5,565 nt of DNA from contig CADBNG010000107.1 in assembly GCA_902795985.1 (NCBI GenBank), positions 1-5,565 of the forward strand. The letters run 5' to 3'. Position numbers and translations under genes: made by a program. This document shows, piece by piece, positions 1 through 5,117 of this stretch. The notes beneath the pieces were generated by a model that ran no database searches, had not been told where the DNA came from, and was given only the letters and a program-made list of their open reading frames with translations. Positions within the stretch are counted from its first letter, which is position 1. Every line of letters begins with the position of its first letter. The DNA is from an uncultured Lachnospiraceae bacterium. Lineage in GTDB: Bacteria > Bacillota_A > Clostridia > Lachnospirales > Lachnospiraceae.

Positions 1-504
1 ATCATAATCCTCGCCGTAGTACTCGCCCTCATCGTAGTATTCGTCTTCGCCGTAGTACTCGCCCTCGTCGTAATACTCGTCCTCACCGTAGTACTCGCCC
101 TCGTCGTAATACTCATCCTCGTAATATCCGTCTTCGTAGTATTCCTCATCCGCGGGCGGGCCGTAGACATCTACCGGCTCGTTCTGTTCCGGATCAAATT
201 CCGGAACGGGCGTGGATTCCATATCCGCCGGCGGGCCGTAAACGACCTCGGGGACATTGGTCTCCGGTGCAAAGGAAGGCTCCGGCGTCGGAGTCATCGT
301 CGGCGCTTTCGTGGCCGCCGGGGAAGGCGTCACGCTGGGAGCCGGTATCCGGGTAACCGACGGGGATTCCGTTACGGTCGGAAGGGGCTCCGGCGGCGGA
401 CCATAGACGGTGGAATTCTGACCACAGCCCGGAAGAAAGGCTGCGGAACCGATCAGTACCCCTGCCGTTACCGCTGTAATCTTCCTGATCTTTCGCCTTT
501 TCAT
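1..504 (-). CDS. Repeat-tailed lipoprotein with VYGPP motifs and a Tyr/Asp/Glu/Gly-only tail (C-terminus off the window)
   Basis: The frame is open from the ATG at 504 to the left edge, giving 168 codons with no stop, so the gene is partial. The start follows a perfect site (TAAGGAGGAAAGCC-ATG) whose TAA is the stop of the gene before it. The N-terminus is basic (MKRRKIRK), then hydrophobic (residues 9-24), then LPGC with Cys27. This reads as a type II signal peptide and lipobox, with an unusual Pro at -2, so the mature protein is probably anchored outside the membrane. Residues 28-118 form a low-complexity Pro/Thr/Ser/Glu-rich stalk. VYGPP occurs at 33-37, 88-92 and 113-117, the last two as VYGPPAD. 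Residues 119-168 contain only D, E, Y and G, with YY pairs at 122, 127, 132, 138, 144, 150, 156 and 162. No enzymatic domain is visible. It is the last visible gene of the leftward operon. Function is unknown; surface display, cation binding or serving as a modification substrate are guesses. Confidence 0.85.
   Translation of the reverse strand, partial: MKRRKIRKITAVTAGVLIGSAAFLPGCGQNSTVYGPPPEPLPTVTESPSVTRIPAPSVTPSPAATKAPTMTPTPEPSFAPETNVPEVVYGPPADMESTPVPEFDPEQNEPVDVYGPPADEEYYEDGYYEDEYYDEGEYYGEDEYYDEGEYYGEDEYYDEGEYYGEDYD
12..119 (-). repeat. Three in-frame 36-bp tandem repeats encoding the acidic Tyr-rich tail
   Basis: Three adjoining 36-bp units lie at 12-47, 48-83 and 84-119. Units 1 and 2 differ at four positions, and units 2 and 3 at two. 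Read on the minus strand, each unit encodes a 12-residue block that alternates EYYDEG and EYYGED, so there is also a degenerate 18-bp half-repeat. Every difference between units falls at a third codon position and is synonymous. More degenerate copies (DEEYYEDGYYEDEYY) continue to about 150. The array may extend past the left edge, although the last codons seen (EDYD) already depart from the unit. Confidence 0.92.
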
Positions 505-515
505 GGCTTTCCTCC

Positions 516-1223
516 TTATACCCTGAATCTTCTTTTTACTTCTTCACGAATCAGGCTCTGCCCGAAGAGCAGGGTTCCGGCCAGCAGAAAGACCGAAACC
601 ACCGCTGCCGTAACACCGAGAACCGAAAGCGGAAGCACTCCGGTCAGTTCCAGTATCAGCAGCAGAACGCTGAATATGCTTGCAATAATTTCCGTAACGA
701 TATAATTCTGCCGGCTGGTGGTATGAACCATCATCATGACCACTGCCGTCACATCCGCCGCGAGGATCAGGATCGGATACCCCAGCCGCACCGCCCAGCC
801 GGAATGGCCCAGGATCCGGTCCAGGGCAAACAGCAGGACCGCGGCCAGCAGGAACTGGATCAGGATCCGCACCTGGGGGCTTTTTCTTTCCCGGAAGGAC
901 AGAATCAGGGTCAGGCAGACATAGGCCAGGCCAGCAACCGCCAGCAGCGACCAGTAATGGCCGGAAAACGTAAGGTAATTGATCAGGCACAGCACAACCG
1001 CGATCAATGCGGAAGCGAAAACGGTGATTTTGATCGCCATCCTCATCTTCCGGATCCGGTGGGACAGTTCCGGATAGGTCAGGGACCTGGCGGCGCCGGC
1101 CGCCACTTCTTCCTCCATGGTCAGCGCGCCGCGGCACAGCGGACAAAGCCAGGCCTCGTCGAGGATCTCCACCCCGCATCTTTCGCAGAAACGGATGCCG
1201 TTTATTCTCTTCTCCTCACTCAT
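516..1223 (-). CDS. Zinc-ribbon plus six-TM membrane protein (DUF6320-like)
   Basis: A 235-residue protein of unknown function. The N-terminus has a short zinc ribbon with CxxC knuckles at Cys13/Cys16 and Cys27/Cys30 (CERC and CPLC). A linker and a basic amphipathic stretch (SHRIRKMRMAIK, 54-65) lead into six predicted membrane segments near 65-86, 91-110, 118-138, 143-167, 173-195 and 198-222. It ends in a basic tail (EEVKRRFRV). The layout and length match what I remember as DUF6320 proteins of Clostridia, often found beside the acyltransferase type encoded upstream; that family name is from memory. The ATG at 1223 overlaps the upstream stop by 8 bp (ATGAGTGA), with a GGAG six nucleotides before it, so translational coupling is likely. 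By inference, the zinc ribbon faces the cytoplasm and the membrane part works with the acyltransferase. A scaffold or lipid carrier is possible, but nothing in the sequence proves either. Confidence 0.82.
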   Translation of the reverse strand: MSEEKRINGIRFCERCGVEILDEAWLCPLCRGALTMEEEVAAGAARSLTYPELSHRIRKMRMAIKITVFASALIAVVLCLINYLTFSGHYWSLLAVAGLAYVCLTLILSFRERKSPQVRILIQFLLAAVLLFALDRILGHSGWAVRLGYPILILAADVTAVVMMMVHTTSRQNYIVTEIIASIFSVLLLILELTGVLPLSVLGVTAAVVSVFLLAGTLLFGQSLIREEVKRRFRV

Positions 1224-2499
1224 AGCAGACTCCGTTTGTCTCGACCCGCACGTCGATGCCGTCCCGGACCAGCTGGCGGAAAAACTCCTTCTGGACCAAT
1301 GTCTCCCGGATGCAGGAGCTGAAGGTCAGCGTCGTTGTGTTCCGGTAGGAAATGACGGACAGTTTCATGTTCTGATACTCCGACATCGCCAGGATTACCG
1401 AAAAACGGTCGATATAGGCTTCATATTCCGGCGCGACGGACAGCCGCCCCAGATTGGTCAGCGTGGTCGTGGTGGCCTTCACCGAGCTTTTATATACGCC
1501 GCGCATGACGATCTGCTTCAGAAACAGCGGGACGGCCCGCAGCGCAAGATTGGTCTGGTTCGAAACATTATAGGAAAACAGTTTTTCCAGGTTTTCCTTT
1601 GTCAGCTGCCGGTCCAGGCTTTCCCGGACAACCGGCAGGATTTCTTCAAACGTCATGCCGAAATGCTCCGGACGGAACACCGCCGTCACCATCGCGAAGA
1701 AATTCCGGACGGTATCGGATCCGAAGAATGGCCGCAGATTGACCGGAACGCAGATATTCACCGGCCGGTCCGACGGCCGGCTCCCCAGTACGGAATGGTA
1801 AACGGCCTGCGCGTACGCCGCCACCAGATACTGGTTGATCGTCGCGCCATACTGTTTTGCCGCCTTCTTCAGCTGGTCGGCGGGAACGATCCCGCTGACG
1901 ACGGACATCTGGTCTGCCGGAAGCTTTTCCCCTTTGATCTGCACCGCCTTTTCCGTCCGGTAAGGGCTTTTTTCTTTTCCGTGATAATTCTGAAGGTATC
2001 CGTCCGTGCTGTCGAAGGAGGTTTCCCGGTCCGGGATGTCCCCCTGGATGGCGGCATTTTCCGGATGGGCTTTTCTCAGGTAGCTGTACGTCAGTTCCTT
2101 CAGGAAATTGAACGCCCCGCTGCCGTCCGCCAGGACGTGGAACACTTCCAGATTGATCCTGTTTTTATAGTAGCTGATGCGGAAAAGGTAATGCCGGTTG
2201 CTGTTTGGATTCATGTACAGGCAGGGATATCTTCCTTCCTCCACCACACGCGGCGCGCCGCGCCGGTTCTCTTCAAAATAGTACCAGAAAAGTCCTCTTT
2301 TGATCTGGCACCGGAAGGCATCGAAAAACGGCAGCACCGCCTGGACGGATTCCGTCAGGATCTTTTCGTCAATTTCTTCATTCAGCACGACAGAGACACG
2401 GTAAACCCCGCTCATCCCTTCCCGGGCAATGACCGGGAAAAGGTGGGCCGTGTTGTCGAGGCGGTTCCATTTCAGATAACGGTTTTTTTCTTCAGACAT
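1216..2499 (-). CDS. Condensation/alcohol acetyltransferase-superfamily acyltransferase (HxxxDG)
   Basis: From the ATG at 2499 this is a 427-residue soluble protein of two-lobed condensation-type size. The signature HVLADG puts the catalytic histidine at 121, with Asp125 and Gly126. It is HxxxDG in a phenylalanine context rather than the HHxxxDG of NRPS condensation domains, which suits PapA/AATase-like acyltransferases. Other family-like blocks are RYLKWNRLDNTAHLFP near the N-terminus, NICVPVNLRPFF (248-259), DTVRNFF (262-268) and LTNLGRL (347-353). No carrier-protein domain, signal peptide or membrane segment is seen, so it probably moves an acyl group in the cytoplasm from acyl-CoA or acyl-ACP to an unknown alcohol or amine. 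It is first in the leftward operon and overlaps the zinc-ribbon membrane gene by 8 bp. The start is uncertain. In-frame ATG (2529) and TTG (2538) also exist, and none of the three has a good Shine-Dalgarno. I chose 2499 because the conserved N-terminal block begins just after it and a promoter-like sequence lies immediately upstream. Confidence 0.85.
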   Translation of the reverse strand: MSEEKNRYLKWNRLDNTAHLFPVIAREGMSGVYRVSVVLNEEIDEKILTESVQAVLPFFDAFRCQIKRGLFWYYFEENRRGAPRVVEEGRYPCLYMNPNSNRHYLFRISYYKNRINLEVFHVLADGSGAFNFLKELTYSYLRKAHPENAAIQGDIPDRETSFDSTDGYLQNYHGKEKSPYRTEKAVQIKGEKLPADQMSVVSGIVPADQLKKAAKQYGATINQYLVAAYAQAVYHSVLGSRPSDRPVNICVPVNLRPFFGSDTVRNFFAMVTAVFRPEHFGMTFEEILPVVRESLDRQLTKENLEKLFSYNVSNQTNLALRAVPLFLKQIVMRGVYKSSVKATTTTLTNLGRLSVAPEYEAYIDRFSVILAMSEYQNMKLSVISYRNTTTLTFSSCIRETLVQKEFFRQLVRDGIDVRVETNGVCYE

Positions 2500-2508
2500 A
2501 TCAGTTTC

Positions 2509-2538
2509 AGTATACAATGAAAAGAGCATCCGGGGCAA
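2509..2538 (-). promoter_or_regulatory. Possible leftward promoter for the acyltransferase operon
   Basis: On the minus strand TATACT (2514-2509, 5/6 match to TATAAT) follows TTGCCC (2538-2533, 4/6 match to TTGACA) with an 18-bp spacer. Initiation would fall around 2502, so the ATG at 2499 would have almost no leader. That is unusual for this group and lowers confidence. If translation begins at 2529 or 2538, this match is simply inside the gene and the true promoter is elsewhere. Confidence 0.3.
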
Positions 2539-2539
2539 T

Positions 2540-2640
2540 CCCGAAACACAGAATCCCGGCCCATTCTCCCGGCAGGCTTTTCCATGGCCGCCGCTCTTCC
2601 CGGAGCCGTCCTTCGCGGCAGCCCTTCCACAACAATTATG
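2540..2640. other. G+C-rich non-coding stretch of the divergent intergenic region
   Basis: No gene, RNA signature or convincing hairpin was found here. The stretch is clearly richer in G+C than the region from about 2630 to 2740 that follows. It contains only weak self-complementarity, such as GCCGC paired with GCGGC across a long loop near 2590-2620. If the leftward promoter lies upstream of 2538, this would be the 5' leader of that operon. Confidence 0.4.
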
Positions 2641-2645
2641 TGTTT

Positions 2646-2672
2646 ATTATGAACTATTTAATGGTTCATAAT
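2646..2672. promoter_or_regulatory. Perfect 9-bp inverted repeat, candidate operator
   Basis: ATTATGAAC (2646-2654) and GTTCATAAT (2664-2672) are exact reverse complements around a 9-bp A+T-rich spacer (TATTTAATG). No T-run follows on either strand, so it is not an obvious terminator, and the symmetry suits a dimeric DNA-binding protein. The right arm ends 12 bp before the -35 of the rightward promoter, and the site lies between divergent operons, so one regulator could affect both. I do not recognise the half-site as that of a particular regulator. Confidence 0.5.
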
Positions 2673-2684
2673 GAAGACTTTTTA

Positions 2685-2714
2685 TTTCCAAAGTAAATAT
2701 AATTATGATAAAAT
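2685..2714 (+). promoter_or_regulatory. Rightward extended -10 promoter for the rnf operon
   Basis: TTTCCA (2685-2690, 4/6 match to the -35 consensus) is followed after 18 bp by TAAAAT (2709-2714, 5/6). The bases just before the -10 are TATGA, giving the TRTGn extended -10 element common in Gram-positive sigma-A promoters. Transcription would start near 2720, leaving a leader of about 100 nt before the rnfC start. A perfect TATAAT at 2698-2703 is an alternative -10 but lacks a good -35 at the right distance. Confidence 0.55.
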
Positions 2715-2733
2715 GTCCAAAGTTATAAAATAT

Positions 2734-2769
2734 GACAAAAGGCGTTCGGGAACGAAGCCGTCTTTTGTC
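2734..2769 (+). promoter_or_regulatory. First leader hairpin upstream of rnfC
   Basis: GACAAAA (2734-2740) pairs with TTTTGTC (2763-2769). Inside it GGC (2741-2743) can pair with GCC (2757-2759), and GTT with AAC around a CGGG loop; alternatively, CGTT pairs with AACG around the same loop. The result is a long stem with bulges on the 3' side only. It directly abuts the terminator-like hairpin that follows. No known riboswitch or T-box signature was recognised. It may stabilise the transcript, bind a factor, or form part of an attenuator. Confidence 0.45.
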
Positions 2770-2799
2770 TGTCCGGATTTTTCCGGGACAATTCTTTTT
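2770..2799 (+). terminator. Terminator-like hairpin in the rnf leader (possible attenuator)
   Basis: TGTCCGGA (2770-2777) pairs with TCCGGGACA (2782-2790) over 8 bp with one bulged G (2785) and a TTTT loop. It is followed by ATTCTTTTT, seven T in eight bases at 2792-2799. This is the standard layout of an intrinsic terminator. It sits after the predicted rnf promoter and 18 bp before the rnfC start, where it would reduce read-through unless antitermination occurs. No other terminated transcript arriving from the left is apparent, since the neighbouring operon is divergent. Confidence 0.5.
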
Positions 2800-2807
2800 C
2801 ACTGCAT

Positions 2808-2813
2808 GGGGGT
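2808..2813 (+). promoter_or_regulatory. Shine-Dalgarno that decides the rnfC start
   Basis: GGGGGT lies four nucleotides before the ATG at 2818. It is imperfect and closely spaced, but it is the only such site near any candidate start. The upstream in-frame ATGs lack one: ATG 2671 lies inside the inverted repeat and before the promoter, and ATG 2806 follows a pyrimidine-rich stretch. Confidence 0.5.
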
Positions 2814-2817
2814 ATGT

Positions 2818-4191
2818 ATGAGGAAGTTGAAAGCTATTTCAATACCGCACTACAAACACACCGCGTATATGCCGGCCCGGCGCATCGAAGTACCGAAAGT
2901 CGTTACCATCCCGGTATCCATGAACATCGGCGCGCCTTCCGAGCCGATCGTCAAGCCGGGTGATACCGTTAAGGTCGGTCAGCTCATTGCCAAAGCCGGC
3001 GGATATGTTTCCGCTCCGATTCACGCCAGCGTATCCGGAACGGTTAAAAAAATCAGCAGCGCGGTCAATTCTATGGGACGGTATTCATCCGTCATCACCA
3101 TCGAATCCGACGGGCTTCAGGAGCCTTATGAAGGCCTTACCCCGCCGGACGTTCATGATTTTGCCAGCTTCATCCAGGCAGTTACCGACTGCGGCGCGGT
3201 CGGACTGGGCGGCGCGTCCTTCCCGACGGCGGTCAAGCTGAACATTAAATCACTGGACATGTGCGAGGCCATCATCATCAACGCAGCGGAATGCGAACCC
3301 TTCAACACTTCCGATACCAGCACTCTGTTCGAGCGCGGCGACGAAGTATGGGAAGGCATCCTTCTGCTGAAAAAATACATGGAGGCCAAGAGGATCATCC
3401 TTGCCATCGAGGATATCAACAAACAGAACATCGAAACATTCAGGAAGCGCATTTCCGAATCCGGCCTGGACGGGATCGAGCTGCAGGTTCTGCCTTCGAT
3501 GTATCCGCAGGGCGCGGAAAAAGTCCTGATTTACAATACGACCGGAAGGGTTGTGCCGGAAGGCAAGCTTCCGATCGACGCCGGCGCCATCGTTCTGAAC
3601 TGCACGACGCTGGCCGCCATCACCCATTACATCAAAACCGGAATGCCGATCGTCGAAAAAACCGTTACCGTTGACGGTTCGGCCGTAAAGGAGCCGGGCA
3701 ACGTCATTGCCCCGATCGGCACGCCTCTGCGCGATCTGTACGAAGCCTGCGGCGGCTTTAAAGAAGAGCCGAAAAAGGTTCTCTACGGCGGCCCCATGAT
3801 GGGTATTGCCGTCCCGGATCTGGATCAGCCGGTATTAAAAGCCACCAACGCCACCCTGGCCCTGGCGGAAAAAGATGCCCGCCTTCCGGAGCCGACCGCC
3901 TGCATCCACTGCGGAAAATGCGTCGATGCCTGCCCGTTCGGCCTGATGCCGGTGGAACTGGACCGCGCTTTTGAAAACAAGGACGTGGATAAGCTTCGCA
4001 GGCTGAAAATCAATCTCTGCGTCGAATGCGGCTGCTGCGCCTACAGCTGCCCCGCCAAACGGCAGCTCGTGCAGAGCCACAAGCTCGCCAAGGCCCTCGT
4101 TGCCGCGGACAACGCAAAGCAGAAAGCCCTGGCCGAACAGAAAGCGGCAAGGGAAGCCGCAAAAAAAGAAAAGGAGGGTGAGGCAAAATGA
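2818..4191 (+). CDS. rnfC: RnfC, NADH/flavin-binding iron-sulfur subunit of the Rnf complex
   Basis: This 457-residue peripheral subunit exchanges electrons with NAD(H) on the cytoplasmic side of the Rnf ferredoxin:NAD+ oxidoreductase. The N-terminal barrel-sandwich region includes NIGAPSEP (36-43), KPGDTVKVGQLIA (46-58) and SAPIHASVSGTV (65-76). The Rossmann-like nucleotide/flavin loop is GLGGASFPT (129-137), followed by the family blocks NAAECEP (155-161) and YPQGAEKVLI (229-238). Two ferredoxin-like motifs lie near the C-terminus: Cys362/365/368/372 and Cys401/404/407/411, the second with an extra Cys406. The protein ends in an Ala/Lys/Glu-rich, probably coiled-coil tail (about 427-457), far shorter than the tail of E. 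coli RsxC. The usual N-terminal GGxHPP-type motif is replaced by a PHYKHTA sequence. The start at 2818 is chosen over the longer frame from 2671 because the promoter, leader hairpins and Shine-Dalgarno all lie between them. The stop overlaps the rnfD start by 4 bp (ATGA). Confidence 0.96.
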   Translation: MRKLKAISIPHYKHTAYMPARRIEVPKVVTIPVSMNIGAPSEPIVKPGDTVKVGQLIAKAGGYVSAPIHASVSGTVKKISSAVNSMGRYSSVITIESDGLQEPYEGLTPPDVHDFASFIQAVTDCGAVGLGGASFPTAVKLNIKSLDMCEAIIINAAECEPFNTSDTSTLFERGDEVWEGILLLKKYMEAKRIILAIEDINKQNIETFRKRISESGLDGIELQVLPSMYPQGAEKVLIYNTTGRVVPEGKLPIDAGAIVLNCTTLAAITHYIKTGMPIVEKTVTVDGSAVKEPGNVIAPIGTPLRDLYEACGGFKEEPKKVLYGGPMMGIAVPDLDQPVLKATNATLALAEKDARLPEPTACIHCGKCVDACPFGLMPVELDRAFENKDVDKLRRLKINLCVECGCCAYSCPAKRQLVQSHKLAKALVAADNAKQKALAEQKAAREAAKKEKEGEAK

Positions 4192-5117
4192 GTGATCTGA
4201 TTGTTGGAATTTCCCCTCATATCCGGTCTAAAAACTCCACGCAGCGGATCATGCTGGACGTTGTCATCGCGCTCTGCCCCGCGCTGATCGCTTCCGTTGT
4301 CATCTTCGGACCCCGTTCGATCCTGCTGACAGCGGTTTCCGTCATCGCCTGTGTGCTCAGCGAATACATCTGGGAAAAATGCATGAAGCAGCCCGTCACC
4401 ATTTCGGATCTTTCCGCTGTGGTTACCGGCGTTCTGCTGGCATACAACGTTCCGGTGGGCATGCCCGTCTGGCAGCTGATCGTCGGCGACGTGTTCGCGA
4501 TCATCATCGTCAAGATGCTCTTCGGCGGACTCGGCTGCAACTTCATGAATCCTGCCCTGGTCGGACGTATCGTCATGATGTTCTCCTTCACCGGAAGCAT
4601 GACGACTTATGCCTATCCCGCCAACGGTATTGACGCCCTGACCGGCGCAACTCCGCTGGCTCACAAATCCGCCCTGGTCTGGGACAACTTCATGACCCTT
4701 TTCCTCGGCAATCACGGCGGCGTAATCGGCGAGACCTGCATCCTGGCCCTGCTGATCGGCGGTATCTACCTGCTGGTCCGCGGCGTCATCAAAATCTGGA
4801 TCCCGCTCTCCTACCTGCTGTCCCTGCTCGTATTCTCCGCCCTGTTCGGCATGGAAGGACCGGTTCTTTCCCTCTTTGCCGGCGGCGCGTTCCTCGGTGC
4901 CTTCTTCATGGCGACCGACTATGTGACCTCTCCGTTTACCAACAAGGGTAAAATCATTTTCGGCATCGGCTGCGGCCTGATCACCGCGCTGATCCGTACG
5001 TTTGCGAATTACGCGGAAGGCGTCACGTTTGCCATCCTGATCATGAACCTGCTCGTCCCGTATATCAACGGACTGACGATGCACAAACCGATGGGGGAGG
5101 TGAAGCAAAATGGCTAA
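4188..5117 (+). CDS. rnfD: RnfD, flavinylated integral membrane subunit of the Rnf complex
   Basis: A 309-residue polytopic protein of the NqrB/RnfD family, close to the usual length. It carries electrons through the membrane arm and is involved in ion translocation. Hydrophobic segments are seen near 22-40, 44-60, 72-88, 94-112, 180-198, 203-220, 224-242, 256-275 and 277-293, with shorter ones between. Family blocks include GGLGCNFMNPALVGR (113-127), ATDYVTSP (242-249) and the end segment EGVTFAILIMN (277-287). The flavinylation motif LTGATPL places the acceptor for phosphoester-bound FMN at Thr155, which an ApbE-type transferase elsewhere in the genome would have to modify. The ATG overlaps the rnfC stop (ATGA) and follows AAGGAGGG at a spacing of about 9 nt. 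The stop overlaps the next start by 8 bp, so rnfC, rnfD and rnfG are probably translationally coupled. Confidence 0.96.
   Translation: MSDLIVGISPHIRSKNSTQRIMLDVVIALCPALIASVVIFGPRSILLTAVSVIACVLSEYIWEKCMKQPVTISDLSAVVTGVLLAYNVPVGMPVWQLIVGDVFAIIIVKMLFGGLGCNFMNPALVGRIVMMFSFTGSMTTYAYPANGIDALTGATPLAHKSALVWDNFMTLFLGNHGGVIGETCILALLIGGIYLLVRGVIKIWIPLSYLLSLLVFSALFGMEGPVLSLFAGGAFLGAFFMATDYVTSPFTNKGKIIFGIGCGLITALIRTFANYAEGVTFAILIMNLLVPYINGLTMHKPMGEVKQNG

Noticed and set aside
12..119. CRISPR-like array of 36-bp repeats
   Set aside because: The units are directly contiguous with no spacers, stay in frame with a lipoprotein gene and differ only silently. It is a coding tandem repeat.
1219..2499. Both acyltransferase and zinc-ribbon protein begin with MSEEK, suggesting duplication of a leader
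   Set aside because: The codons differ almost throughout and the similarity stops after five residues, so it is most likely coincidence.
1117..2520. Long open frame on the plus strand (467 codons) opposite the acyltransferase gene
   Set aside because: Its translation is rich in His, Arg, Gln and Asp with no recognisable family or membrane pattern, while the minus strand encodes a protein with clear acyltransferase motifs. It is an antisense shadow of G+C-rich coding DNA.
2671..2817. N-terminal extension of RnfC from an ATG at 2671
   Set aside because: The extra 49 residues have no similarity to RnfC that I recognise, the ATG lies within the inverted repeat, and the best promoter, the leader hairpins and the Shine-Dalgarno all lie downstream of it.
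2721..2817. Known riboswitch or T-box in the rnf leader
   Set aside because: No conserved T-box sequence, specifier layout or recognisable riboswitch core was seen. Only generic hairpins can be supported.
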